Position numbers and translations under genes: made by a program. From Xiphydria camelus (lineage: Eukaryota > Arthropoda > Insecta > Hymenoptera > Xiphydriidae): a DNA stretch of 64,000 nt. Of the stretch, positions 34,268 to 45,065 are shown piece by piece. The stretch spans positions 16,628,427-16,692,426 of the forward strand of contig OY783193.1 in the NCBI GenBank assembly GCA_963678675.1. The letters run 5' to 3'. How positions within the stretch are numbered: the stretch's first letter is position 1; every line of letters starts with the position of its first letter. The notes beneath the pieces were generated by a model. That model worked only from the letters and a program-made list of their open reading frames with translations. It did not search any database and was not told the DNA's origin.

Positions 34268-35708
34268 TTAATCAAATTTTGCCCTCTTTGATGGACCTGG
34301 TTGGTCCAAGACGTCGTCTCCTGAGATGTCAGGAGGGTTTTCAAGAATACCCGAGACGGGCACCCACAATTCTTCGTTTAATTCATCTTCGTCTGGCAGG
34401 TCATCCGTGGGTGAATAATCGAGGTTTAATGTGACCTCAGGAATGTTGTCACATGAGACTCCATCACAGTGGATGCAAACTACGGAGCACTGCAGTCCAA
34501 CCTTCCTGCAGCTGCAGATGATGCTGCTGCAGCCTTTTTTGCAGCCGCAGGAGATGAGCTCAAGGAGATGTTGTGGCGCCGCGTCTTTTGTCATGATTTG
34601 AGGGCTGAGACCTTGGGAAGTGCGCAGCCACCCCCAGTCAAGAGGCTCCTTGTCAACTTCTAACCACTTCTGGACCTGTGAAAAAAGAAAATGCGTACAA
34701 ATCAAGTTAAATCGTCAATTTTTTACCAAAGCAATCAAAAAGCAAATATGCAGGTAGCTGAATGGTAGTCAAAGGCTATTTTACCTGATGATAGGTGCGC
34801 AGCGAGTGAAATCTGATTGAATTCTGGGTGGGAGGCAATCTCGCTAGGTTGATGTTTGTTTTTGCCGCAGCCTTTGTGAACAAATTGTATCTCAAATCGT
34901 CCAGGTTCTGCGTTTTGTGCAGTGCTCCATAAAGAGCAATTGCGATACGCTCGCCTGCAGCTGCAATATCATCTGGGTTGGCGTTGCCGTTCAAGAAAAT
35001 AGCAGCAGTGTGATCAAGGTCTCGATGTTTTTGAAACGCGGTGACAATTTTTGTTTTCCCTTGCCCAAAGAATGAAGACGTGGAGTCACATCCACTGAAG
35101 GCGTGGATGACAAGAAGGAGTTGAGGATTAATGCAATCATATTTGAAAGAGGTGTTGGTGTAGGTCACATCATGTAGACCTCGTCCATATTTTGTAAAAA
35201 ATATATTCCGACGGTTTGGTGGTGTGATGCCTGTGAGCAAGACTAGCAAGTCTACATCCTCACCAACAATTACGACATCGTGAGTAGTGGAGAAAGAGAT
35301 TGCTGTTGTTATTATAAGTCTATCGGCATCTTCTGTAGCCTGTAATGTTGGAATATTGTGTTTCTCCATTTGTGTCTTCAAGAAGTCAATGAACCGAATT
35401 TTATTGTTTTCGTTGGATAGGAACTTTTCTTGAGACACTTGAGCAACTGTACTGGCGTCAAATAAAATTTGAGGGCATATAGCAGCCTTTGATCTGCGAA
35501 TACGCTCAGAGCTCTTCGTGCTTTTCTCTACAGCCTCAGTCGGATAGCCATCAAAAACTACTGTGACATTGAGTCCATAGTGAGTAGTGAGGTATTGGAT
35601 ATACCTAGCAGCTATTACCTCAAATGAGGAGTTTTTAGGCCATATAACTTTGTGGAGCAAATGTCCACCATCTACTGTCCACTGAAGTGCTCCGTAGTTT
35701 GCATCCAC
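34268..35708 (-). CDS. PIN/FEN1-like nuclease with CXC domain, spliced
   Basis: Two exons, 35708-34785 and 34675-34268, are joined by a 109-bp intron with GTAAAATAG at the donor and TTTTTTCACAG at the acceptor. Splicing gives HSLRTYHQ-VQKWLEV and a 443-residue open product. The first exon has acidic motifs of the PIN/FEN1-like fold: VVFDGYP, ATEDADRLI, VVIVGEDVDLLVLL, and HAFSGCDSTSSFFGQGK. The second has a CXC (tesmin/TSO1-like) cysteine cluster, CGCKKGCSSIICSCRK then CxxC pairs, and an acidic tail. Proteins of this build are expanded in insect genomes and travel with transposons; their role is unclear. The first ~9 residues (MDANYGALQ) come from the inverted copy of the CXC exon, so the true N-terminus is missing. 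Confidence 0.75.
34676..34784 (-). other. Spliceosomal intron of the PIN-CXC gene
   Basis: A 109-bp AT-rich interval with GT at 34784 and AG at 34676, preceded by a TTTTCTTTTTTCACAG tract. Removing it joins two frames without a stop and rebuilds a YHQVQKW junction expected for the family. Confidence 0.78.
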
Positions 35709-36554
35709 TGTGAGGGAGTCTCATGTTCCTGAGGTCACATTAAACCTCGATTATTCACCCACGGATGATCTGCCAGACGAAGATGAATTAAACGAAGAAT
35801 TGTGGGTGCCCGTCTCGGGTATTCTTGAAAACCCTCCTGACATCTCAGGAGACGACGTCTTGGACCAACCAGGTCCATCAAAGAGGGCAAAATTTGATTA
35901 AAATAAACACATCTTCAAAATTGATGTCAGATTTTCAGTTATTTTTCATCGACGTATTATACAAGTATTTCTTTTTAATATAATATTAATGATAATGATA
36001 ATCCCAAAAAAAATTAAAGACATCGTAAGTAATTGTCAATACCTTGATTTTTACACATACCCACGTCTGTAAATAAAAATACAAATAATAACTCATTTTT
36101 TGCTCAAGTGATTGAGGGGGAAGGGTCACTTTGAAGTCTCCTGAGATCCTAGGAGAGTGAACGGGTGGGAGAGGGTTTCTAAACAATATACTGGGCCTTC
36201 AGATACATGAATGGCACTGAAAATTGTGAAATTTTGATAAAAATCATGTAACTTCAAAAATTAGCCAAGTTTTGAAAAGCTGTATCTTCGAAACTATTGG
36301 AGCTACAATAACCATTCAGATCTCAAATTATTGCAAATTTAATCTACTTCAAAAATGGTTACGATGATCTTTTATGAAAAACCAGTCCTTCCGAGTCAAA
36401 ATCGACAAGAACTGAAAAAATGCCAAAAATTTCGAGATTTTCTTGATTTTTGACAATGATCCGGTCATCTGCCGAGGTCGAAAACTTGGATTTAACATCC
36501 TCTTTTCATCATAAACAACATATCAAAAAAGCAAAAATACCTGATTTGATGCAG
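35690..36554 (+). repeat. Right inverted arm carrying an antisense gene fragment
   Basis: The plus-strand frame 35710-35901 encodes the same C-terminal tail (PEVTLNLDYSPTDDLPDEDE) as the minus-strand gene, because the arm is an inverse duplication. It lacks a promoter-proximal start of its own and should not be counted as a gene. Confidence 0.85.
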
Positions 36555-36580
36555 CGTTCACCCCCTTTTCATGTTTAATT

Positions 36581-38087
36581 TTACTGTACTATGATTGACG
36601 AAGAGCATGTTGTGCAATCAGCGTAACAACTTTCAGGATGACTACGTTTTAATGAATTTGAGTGCGCTGTACTGCATTGTTGAATGTTTTTTACTAGTAA
36701 GTTAACATTACCAAATGTAGCTGATTGCAATGATCGAACAAAATTTTCATACTTTTGCAGTACGTCAACATTATCGAGTTTACATATGGCATCGTCGCAA
36801 GTCCATGTTTTTGTTTTTTGCTTTTTATGTACATGTGCAGGTAATACATTTAGTAGTTGGCCATTTTCATTAAGAATAAGATTTTCGGGAAATCGATATC
36901 CTTGATTATATGAAGTTATTGAAAAATGTGCTTCGGTTGTGGCGCAATGCCTGGATATCCCACAAAGCGCTGCAAGCTTTGACTCAATATCTGCAGTGCA
37001 CTGTGCAACCCTTTCAAGTATTTCTGTAGCTTTTGAGTTACATTTTTCTAAAGTCCGCTGTAGCCGATTTGTATCGTTCTCTCTTTTAGTTAGAGACCAC
37101 TTAACTAAATCCTCAGCTTCCATTCGTCTGGAAGTTTCCGACTTGATGTCCAAATGTTCCATCAAATTCCGTACGAAATTTTCTTTTTTTTCGCGGATTT
37201 TGTGCATTTTTTGAGTCTTCGACTTTTTACATACCTTTCCTTCTGTTTCTGCATTTGGCTCACAATCATTTATATTCGTAACAGAATCTTCATATTTTCT
37301 TTTACTTAATGTGATTTTGTACTTTGGTGTCACGGCCGAAACCATATTCGACAAATTACCTGATGCACTTTCTTTGTCAGAATATAAAGGAAAATGCGTG
37401 ATTGTGCGATCGGTCAAAATTTTCAGTAAGTGACAGCGCATACTTTCTGTACAGTAGAATAATGTTTCAGGTTTCTTGCCTAAAATTAATGACACAGCGA
37501 ACGCAATAGCAAATAAACCACAGTCAGTATTATTTTCTTGTCTTTGAACCTTCGGAAATCGTATGTTATCAAGATTGAAATCAGGATATAATCGTTGGAG
37601 AAAAATTTTCTGATGTTCATCGATGTTGCTATTATTCAACGAATCATAAATTAATAATTGATCTTGGCGGCAATCGTAGTAACTGCATACCCAGTGATTT
37701 AGAGAAGGCAAAATTTGTATATGTGTGATCAGTTTGCGAAGGCACCGGAAAAATTTTAGCAGGTTTTTGGATGTAAATGGTCTCGTAAGTCATGTATTGA
37801 GTACTATTCTGGACGATAGAAGTAAAAACACTCATGTGTTTGTCATTAAGACATTCACCGTTCTCAATTTTCTGTATTTCTTCTTGTTAAAGAAGTAGAA
37901 GATCCAATTGTGATAATTTTGGCCACGTTACTACTCTTTTAGTGACCCTTCTCACCACTTGTTGCGAAGCATACGAATGTTCAGATAAAATGTCATTCTG
38001 AGAATTTGGTATTGATTGTTGCTCTTCACCGGTTTCTACGGGATCGCTGAGGTGTATGCAATAAAAAGAAGAATGATCAACGTCCAT
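36581..38087 (-). pseudogene. Ulp1/C48 SUMO-protease-like gene of the Helitron
   Basis: The frame starts at ATG 38087 (MDVDHSSFY) and runs to the stop at 36581, about 500 residues. It is broken by TAA at 37887-37889 and a frameshift near 37720. The Ulp1-type catalytic set is visible: His in NHWVCSYYD, Asp in IYDSLNN 17 residues later, and Gln plus Cys in QENNTDCGLFAIAFA. The pre-core ENGECLNDKHM resembles the substrate-entry segment of the family. After the protease core comes a ~200-residue Lys-rich, coiled-coil-like tail ending in CYADCTTC. SUMO or SUMO-like deconjugation is the family activity. It lies upstream of and codirectional with the Rep gene. Confidence 0.83.
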
Positions 38088-38106
38088 CGTACCAATCAAT
38101 AGCTCC

Positions 38107-39312
38107 CTTTATTTTTTAGACTTATCATTGACATCGACACAGATACAAAAATCTAAGCCAGCGTAACATCTATAGATTATTTTGAAGTTACGAAACTGAA
38201 AGAATCATTATGAACAGTAACGATATGTGTAGCATTGTCGAGCGTCTTGGGCTTGATATTCCATGGATTTCTAGGACTTACCACCACAAAATAAGTATGC
38301 TTCGCATCCCTTACAGTAACTATATCGCGTGTTCTTCCTCTATCAGCGTCTGTTTTTCATCATCGTCAAAGTTCATGTACCATTTAACTATTTAGCGAGT
38401 CGAGTCTTTCCAGCTCTGTTTTGAATTAAGATGAATCGTATCTGTCAAACGGAATTTGCGGTTGCAAATTTCTCCTTTCGTTTCCAGATTATCGTTTATT
38501 ATTCAAATATATGCCATTATTTTGTCGGATCGTTACGATTGACAGATGATAGAAAATCAATTCGAGAGGCACTGTTTTACCAGCATAGCAGACGGAATAG
38601 CGATCTCGCATCAAGCTATCGGAGAAAGCACCATCTGTGTGAAACTCATGACACTAAAAAACACGGGATTCGGAACGGGTTTTATAATTGTTAAATACGG
38701 AGAGTGTTTTCAAGTACGATAATAAACATTAACAAGTATCTTTAACGCGTGTCTTGGCAATATTTATATACATATGACATAAGAAGGGCATTTTTTATAG
38801 CGCCCGCTGTTGTCTATAACCATTGTCAGCTGGAAAAACGGTAGTGAAATATCGTATAGGTTAAATTTCCGTTCTTTACTGTAAATAAGGCTCTGCTGTT
38901 CGCCATGGCTATCGCTCTTTCCCTCTCGACCAGGCGAACTAGCGTTCGCCTTAATATAGTAGATTTTACTCCAATTTGGAAACAAGCAAGTGTAATAAGT
39001 CTTTAGAGAGAGAGTACCTATTTTCTGAATCTCTTGTTGAAATTTAGATTAAACAATTTCTCTTTAAGTTATAATCAACTAAATAAAAATATAACGTTGA
39101 CCGGCATTCAACCACCTGTGTGTGTGTGTGGGGGGGGGGGGATAGCGGTCAAGCATTTCACAATGTACTCTAAATGGGAAAATATATTTTTGTGTCTTCC
39201 TTTGGAAATATACGAAATATTTCATGGAGACTAAAGTAGATTAAAGAATTAAACATTATTATATATTTTGGATGTTAATTAATTAAAGAACACTTTGGGA
39301 TTAATACAATCT
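38107..39312. other. Unassigned DNA
   Basis: No transposon ends or supported genes are seen. Short frames (38210-38395, 38431-38694, 38764-38985) lack recognisable domains. A G-run near 39130 (GTGTGTGTGTG followed by ten G) is a simple repeat. Confidence 0.35.
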
Positions 39313-39403
39313 TTAACCCTGCGTTAGTCTGGTGAAACAATGTAATGTGAAAATCACATTTAGTTGAGGTCTGTTAGACCCCAGCAGACTAACGGAGGGT
39401 TAA
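39313..39403. mobile_element. 91-bp piggyBac-like mini-element
   Basis: TTAA flanks CCCTGCGTTAGTCTG and its near-inverse CAGACTAACGGAGGG. The same end family bounds the larger 53139-53794 element. Confidence 0.72.
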
Positions 39404-40109
39404 GTGCATCTGTCGCATATGTGGCTTTCTGAAGAGTCCCAACCAGAGCAAAATTCATGGACCCAGCTTGCTTTTACGGTAACTCTTTTCCTCTTACGTA
39501 ACATCTATATTATAATTAACACACCAACGTTTTATTTCATCTCTAATTAACAAAAATGAGGAATTGAAATAATATCGTCATTTTGACCGGCGTTCCCCAA
39601 ATGGGGTCTTGTAGGAAAATTTAATTTATAAAAAGAACACGTGTTTTCTATTCTTTCACAGCACATGAATAACACGCATTAATAGTAAAAAAATGTATTC
39701 TCGAACAGACGTGGGGGAAAAGTAAATACTCTTTCTTATCTTCAGTCATGTATGGCTAAGTAATTACTTACATCAGAAATATTGAAGCGACGCAATTAAA
39801 TAGAGTGAGTCGGTAACGTGATAGGATGTGTTTCTGCCATTCTTTCGAACTTCACCCTTGTTACCACCGCCATCGGTCGTTCTACATATAATCTAGATAA
39901 TTGTATGACCGACATTACTCGCTGACCGGAATCACCCCGTCCTCCCCTACAACAAAATGAAATGGTAATTCGGTTTTCTCACTCATTTTTTTATTGCAGA
40001 TTCGAAAAATTTGAACAAAATTAATACCGTATTTTTTCATTTTTCATTTTCGACCTTATTGCTGGAAAGCGTTATTTAAAAATGTAGTCACGTCATCGTC
40101 TTGTAAGAC

Positions 40110-40112
<3 letters not shown>
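39404..40112. other. Unassigned DNA
   Basis: AT-rich, no recognisable features. It ends at the TA microsatellite at 40113. Confidence 0.35.

Positions 40113-40155
<43 letters not shown>
40113..40155. repeat. (AT)n microsatellite
   Basis: Pure AT dinucleotide run directly abutting a CAGGGTGGTCC transposon end at 40156. Confidence 0.95.
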
Positions 40156-40158
<3 letters not shown>

Positions 40159-41340
40159 GGTGGTCCAATTTTGACAGGTGATAGAACAACAAAAAAAGTA
40201 GACTTTTGTAAGAAAACTTTGTTAATAAATGTTTCCCAACAACGATGTAGGGTGTCAAAGTCGTGGAAGAAGAAACGGTTTTCTCATCATAACTTCTAAA
40301 CCACTGGATCGATTTCCATGAAATTTCGCACACAGACTAATGTAGTACACCTCTAAGTAAAATCATTTTTAAAATTCTCCAGTGGTGTAGATACTAGGGG
40401 TCAGCACCCTCTTCTCTCCCTCCAAATCTTCGGCGCCACTAGATATTTTACAAAGAAAATTAAATTTTTCGATTCCCTGTTTAATTTAGAAAAAAAAATT
40501 AACCTTGCAAATTTTTAATGTATGGCTTCATTTTTGAGATACTTATTTGAATTTATAGGGTTGCAAACAGGCCAAAACTTATGATTGAACTAACCAGAAA
40601 ATACGATATGAGAGGCTAAAACTGTTTTAAACATTTTATTACTAACTAGACATACACAAAAGGTACGAAAAAAAATGTTTTACAGTAAGCGCTTAAAAAG
40701 GGATCCACCGACCTCAATGCATTTTGAACTCTTTTGACCACGGGATTTATTGCCGCTAAGACTTCAGGACGATTTCTCTTCAGCTGACGGTACGCCTCTT
40801 CAATACGTTTCACCAGCTCTTCTTGTGTTTTCATTGTCGTCGCGTAAATAATGTCTTTTAAGTATCCCCACACATGAAAATCCAAAGGCGGAATATCTGG
40901 TGATCTTGGAGGCCACGCCACTGGCCCCCTTTCAACTTCTGGCTAATCAATTTGTGTCATCCGCCCTATCCATCTCTCTGGATAGTTTACATTCATCCAT
41001 GTCCTCACCTGTCTTCCAAAATGCGCGGGAGCACCATCCATTTGGAACCAGCTATTAATTCGTGTAGCGATGGGTACTTCATCGAACAAATGGAAAAGAT
41101 GATTGGTCATGAAGTTCAAAAAAAGGTTAGCATTAAGCAGTGGAGGTAAAAAGAATGGACCAATAACATAACCGTTTATAAGGCCCAGCCATACATTAAC
41201 GCTAAACTCATGTTGATAAGACCTAACACGGGTTTCACTTGACCTTCCCAATGACCCGATCGATTCGTTTCAGTATATTTGTTGGAACAAAATACTTCTC
41301 AGGAGAATAAACTCGATTAATTTGCGTACAAGAAGAGTAG
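40156..41340 (-). mobile_element. Mariner/IS630-type transposon, one end preserved
   Basis: The preserved 3' end CAGGGTGGTCCAATTTTGAC is flanked by TA. About 490 bp in, the minus strand carries transposase sequence. The far end is not found: the coding similarity fades near 41260-41340 and nothing mirrors the left end, so the element is 5'-truncated. Confidence 0.72.
40646..41251 (-). pseudogene. Mariner/IS630 (DUF4817-type) transposase fragment
   Basis: A DDE transposase catalytic domain read on the minus strand. VNVWLGLING and IGPFF lead to the second catalytic Asp in WFQMDGAPAHFGRQVRTW. PERWIGR follows, then an in-frame TAG at 40943-40945, then AWPPRSPDIPPLDFHVWGYL carrying the third acidic residue. 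Both halves are in one frame, so the TAG is the only lesion in this part. The N-terminal HTH region and first catalytic Asp are not recognisable. The pattern matches insect Tc1/mariner-superfamily proteins often annotated with DUF4817. Confidence 0.85.
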
Positions 41341-42440
41341 GTAAGTATCCATCTCTTGACAAACACTAAAGAAAAGCTCGTCAGAAATAGGTACTCGGAA
41401 CAGCAGCATGCGAGAAGGTCCTGGATGAACCTTTAACTGAGAAGAGTGCTGAACGTTCCGGAGTCGGTAATAACTGGCCGAAAGGTGCAAATTAAAAGTG
41501 GATTAGTACGCGAGAGACCGCGATGCGGACATGAGACCACTTCGAGCCAGTAAAGTGATTATTATAAAGACATTCGCGGTGAGTTTACGAGGTTTCAGCT
41601 CTACAAGGGGCTCCGGTTATCGAAGCATGCCCGAGGTGGGTGCTCTTGTTAACTTCGACGTGGCGGAACGAGTACCCTTCCTCGACACTTCATGTATGGT
41701 CGATGGCTCAGGTATGGCTCGATGAGACACACTATAGCTCGCGTTGCTTATAACACCGCGTTAATATTATAATATATGATGGTGACACGGCATTCGACGA
41801 AAGGGTAGGTACCTACAGGATTCATTATTATTATCGAAAGCGTTACGTAACTGTTATGTTAAATCACTAGTAAACGTGAATTTCATCTTAATTCTGATAT
41901 ACAGGGTGAGTTTTACAAGACCAAAAGCTCGGTTTATTTCCGTTATTCGTCACTTTATGAACAAGTCTTTCAAACAAAAGTTGTTTGGTGTCAAGACTGT
42001 CATATGATACATGTAAAGGGTTTTCGATGGCACGTGTTATTTATGGAATATGAAGATTACTTTAATTTTTTTTAATGGAAATCGCTTTTTTATTTTTACA
42101 AAAGTTGTAAAGCTTTTCGGAACTAATAAAAAAGATAAAAGATAAAATGCCCATCCGTTGATCCGTTTTTGAGATAGGTATTTGCGCTCAAAGGACAAGA
42201 GAAAGCAAGACTAAAGAATCGATTTCTATTTTAGAAAATAATTTTTTTTGCAAAGTGACAAATGAATCAAATAAACTGGACTTCGGGTCTTACACGGAAA
42301 AAATTGAATAGCAACGATTACCAGTCAGAATAGTAAAAAAATGATAGCTTATTTTGAAAGATGATACTGGTGTCCGATACTATGTGCCGTTCGGCGTTAG
42401 GGGAACTCTCTCTCTCTCTCTCTCTTCCCCTATATATGTA
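41341..42440. other. Unassigned DNA with one orphan transposon end
   Basis: A TA-flanked CAGGGTGAGTTTTACAAGAC begins at 41902 and looks like the end of another CAGGGTG-type element, but no inverse end is found. A (CT)n microsatellite lies at 42407-42426. No gene is supported. Confidence 0.4.
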
Positions 42441-42441
42441 A

Positions 42442-43152
42442 CCCCACAAAAACAGATTCTCTGTAAAAAAAAAGGCGGCATGTTCATTCAGTGTCAACAA
42501 AAATTGATACGTAAAATACTCTCCAAAAAAGATTTGAAATCAATTAAGATCGCCATGTTCAAGATTTATATATAAAAAGTAAAAGGCATCATTTTAAAGG
42601 AAAATTATTGTAAATCAAGTTACTAAAAAATTCGACTAAAAGAAGTTATAAAAAAATTTTAATAAAAAAGAACTTGCCGCGTTTAAGTTTTCATATTTTG
42701 TTCACTATACCGAATAATTGGCAGTGCTTGGACGGTGCTAGAGTGATTCATAAATTGCACTGCCGAAGTCAAATTCAGAGAAATTCAGAAGGCCCCCGCC
42801 TGATCGGTTTCCCGTGCGACATTCGGTATACTGGTGGTATCATATAAGTGTATGAATTTATTTAAAATCATAAGTGCATAAACATCGAGTATAATTCTGT
42901 CTGAATTTTTTATTTTGAAGGAAAAAACGCGGCAGGTTCTTTTTTATAACTTCTTTTAGTCGAATTTTTTAGTAACTTGATTTACAATAATTTTCCTTTA
43001 AAATGATGCCTTTTACTTTGTATATATAAATCTTGAACATGGCGATCTTAATTGATTTCAAATCTTTTTTGGAGAGTATTTTACGTATCAATTTTTGTTG
43101 GCACTGAATGAACATGCCGCCTTTTTTTACAGAGAATCTGTTTTTGTGGGGG
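42442..43152. mobile_element. CCCCACAAAAACAG foldback MITE, copy 3 (complete)
   Basis: Both inverted ends and the central CCCCCGCCTGATCGGTTTC block match the copies at 9266 and 16692. The outer right flank (CTACTTTTTGGAATTTATTC) is the inverse of the left flank of copy 2. Either the element's true limits are wider or these copies inserted into a shared repeat. Confidence 0.88.
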
Positions 43153-43250
43153 ATTTCACTACTTTTTGGAATTTATTCATGAGGAGAATACGTACATGTA
43201 GAAGAATAGCTTTTTATTACCACAAAATTAAAATCTTCCCCTTATATTTT

Positions 43251-43553
43251 TCACTTTGCCTTAGTATTTTGGAGAAATAAAACATATACCGCTTTCGAAT
43301 TTACAGACCATCGGATTTTTCTTATATTTTGGTAGTCTACAGAAATCCATGAAGACGTTTTACCTTCAACTCTAAGTATACTCTTCCAATGACCATGACG
43401 AATTGTTTCATCACATGTAAAGATACCACTTATAACAGTATATATGTTGTTACATATATTAACCCGAGCCATTGGTATAGTTTCAAGAAATCCTTTTGCA
43501 TGCACCGCTGAAATTTCGCCCTTACTCGTAAATAAATTTCCAGCACAGAGCAT
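43251..43553 (-). repeat. Family A 'CDETIRH' module, best-preserved copy
   Basis: A 100-residue open stretch on the minus strand includes KGEISAVHAKGFLETIPMAR, GIFTCDETIRHGHWKSILRV and NIRKIRWSVNSKAVYV. Homologous but broken strings lie at 3590-3752/5145-5290, 8928-9110 and partly 45710-45810. I cannot assign a domain. The recurrence of an open frame suggests an ancestral coding exon of the repeat family rather than chance. Confidence 0.45.
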
Positions 43554-43879
43554 CGATATTTTGCTGCACCTGTATTCTTCTGGGAGGTCCTAAAATAATT
43601 ATAAAAACCCCATATAGTTCAGCCCTAACAAGTACAATCTTATCGAGCTATACCTTATCGAGGAGATCTTTCGACGTAATGATTCTGAAATGCTTCTATG
43701 ATGTTTTGCAACATTCGCGAATTTATCGAGAAATACCTATATATTATGAGTAAAGGAATGTTTCTAACATACGGTAGTGTTCACGAATATTGTAAAATAT
43801 CGCAGGAATGTTACGGAAAAATTACTTACAAAAACGTACTTTGCAGGGTGTAAATGGTGATATTTTGTAATTTCCATCG

Positions 43880-44265
43880 TTACACCAGAGGCAAAGAAGA
43901 GATTAAATAGAAGTGAGGGGTACATGTATACTTCACGTTTGACAGGTCGGTATATAAATTGAAACTTGTGATATATAATACGAAAGAGAAAAAACTTATA
44001 TCGATAAAGAAAAAATAATAATAAAGTAGTTACTCCATTATTGTAATCCAATAACATTGTATCACTTATTTTTCTGCCACGACTTTAATTGCTGATAGTG
44101 AAGAAAAATCAAATTTATTAGTTGATCCATCCACTATCAACAATCAAAGTCGTGGCAGAAAAATAAGGGATACAATAGAAATGGATTACAATAATAGAGT
44201 AACTACTTTATTATTATTTTTTCTTTATCGATATAAGCTTTTCCTCTTTCGTATGACCCCAGGTA
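43880..44265. repeat. Paired inverted copies of the TATCGATA module
   Basis: A minus-oriented module (GTACATGTA...CGATAAAG...GCCACGAC) and a plus-oriented one face each other around a short spacer with TATTAGTTGATCCATCC. The same head-to-head arrangement recurs at 46225-46500, 47945-48380, 49960-50410, 61690-62125 and 63690-64000. Confidence 0.8.
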
Positions 44266-44707
44266 GCACACTGACGTTAAAATAACGTGTCAGACGTCAT
44301 TTTTTGGTCAGTATAGGGTTTCAGACGTCAGTTGTCGTAATATTAACGTCGCAGGGACGTCATATTTACGACGTACCTTGGACGTCAAAATTCAACGTCT
44401 TTTTGACGGAACTTTTCCGTCATTTTTAATGACGAACAAAACTTAGAAAAATTTCCGTCTCCTGCATATATAGGGTCTTGAAAATTTATTTCTGAATAAA
44501 TGGACAAAAATTGTAATTTGTTCAATTATTAAATCAATAAATTATTTCATTTAGTCTCCAGAGTATGTTGAGCAAGTTATAAACTATACTGTTTATTAAA
44601 AAGCACAGATTATTAAAGTAAATGAAAGACAATCAATTAATGTAGGATGAATAAACATTCATATAATTATTTATTTATTTATTTATTTATATTTATTTAT
44701 TATTTAT

Positions 44708-44759
44708 TTCTTGCATAGACGCAAATTGATATTAGTATCAATTTGCGTCTATGCAAGAA
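44708..44759. repeat. Perfect 24-bp-arm hairpin
   Basis: TTCTTGCATAGACGCAAATT and four further bases are followed by the loop TTAG and an exact inverse. It lies just after a TTTA-rich simple repeat (44666-44707). Confidence 0.92.
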
Positions 44760-44924
44760 TATTTATCAAAAGATACAATCATAAATTTAGAAAAATGTTG
44801 AGAAAAGAATATACAATTATAAAATCTTATTTTTTCAAGCTCTTTCTTATTGAAGAGTAATATACATTTATTCATCAAACTTCATATGAACACTAATACA
44901 TAGTAATAATATTCTTAACCACAG

Positions 44925-45065
44925 GAGCGTGCAGCAGATGAGGACTCGAGGACACCGACCGATCAACGAAGTTAAGCAGCGAAAAGTGCGGACACTAGCT
45001 GGATGGGTGACCGCTCACGATGAAAAGATATACACTCGGCGTCTCGGATTCTGTCGCTGGTGACT
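44925..45065 (+). ncRNA. 5S-rRNA-derived (SINE3-like) sequence
   Basis: The stretch 44960-45015 closely follows 5S rRNA: CCGATCAACGAAGTTAAGCA (box A region) and GGATGGGTGACCGC (box C region) at the right spacing. The 5' third and the 3' strand of helix I diverge, so it is not a functional 5S gene. A 5S head on a mobile element defines SINE3-type SINEs. The 3' segment GTCTCGGATTCTGTCGCTGG is repeated in inverse at 45205-45240. Confidence 0.72.

Larger units (their letters stand above)
33614..36556. mobile_element. 2.9-kb foldback element with PIN-CXC gene
   Basis: TGCATCAAATCA at 33616 mirrors TGATTTGATGCA ending near 36554. Arms of ~850-880 bp (33616-34493 and 35690-36554) are almost identical apart from a few substitutions and a 7-bp gap. 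The left arm contains the 3' part of the PIN-CXC gene and its downstream region; the right arm is an inverse copy that ends inside the gene's start. It separates the Ulp1 and Rep genes of the Helitron. A short CGC lies on both flanks but a target duplication is not proven. Confidence 0.85.
27784..38106 (-). mobile_element. Helitron-like rolling-circle transposon with USP and Ulp1 modules
   Basis: Two minus-strand genes define the element: a Ulp1-like protease (36581-38087) followed by a Rep/helicase/USP polyprotein (28091-33600). A 2.9-kb foldback element (33614-36556) is inserted between them. Without it the element is about 7.4 kb. The pairing of HUH Rep and PIF1 helicase in one protein is diagnostic of Helitrons. 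Ends are not certain: I place the 5' limit at the segment also found at 27568-27613 and the 3' limit at the edge of the palindrome. All long frames are broken, so it is inactive as it stands. Confidence 0.82.

Noticed and set aside
35710..35901. A separate plus-strand gene
   Set aside because: It is the inverted-arm copy of the 3' end of the PIN-CXC gene and lacks a start region of its own.
40088..40333. Frames rich in IYIYIY
   Set aside because: They are translations of the AT microsatellite.
44925..45065. Functional 5S rRNA gene
   Set aside because: The central part matches 5S but the outer helix does not pair and the sequence is embedded in a transposon.
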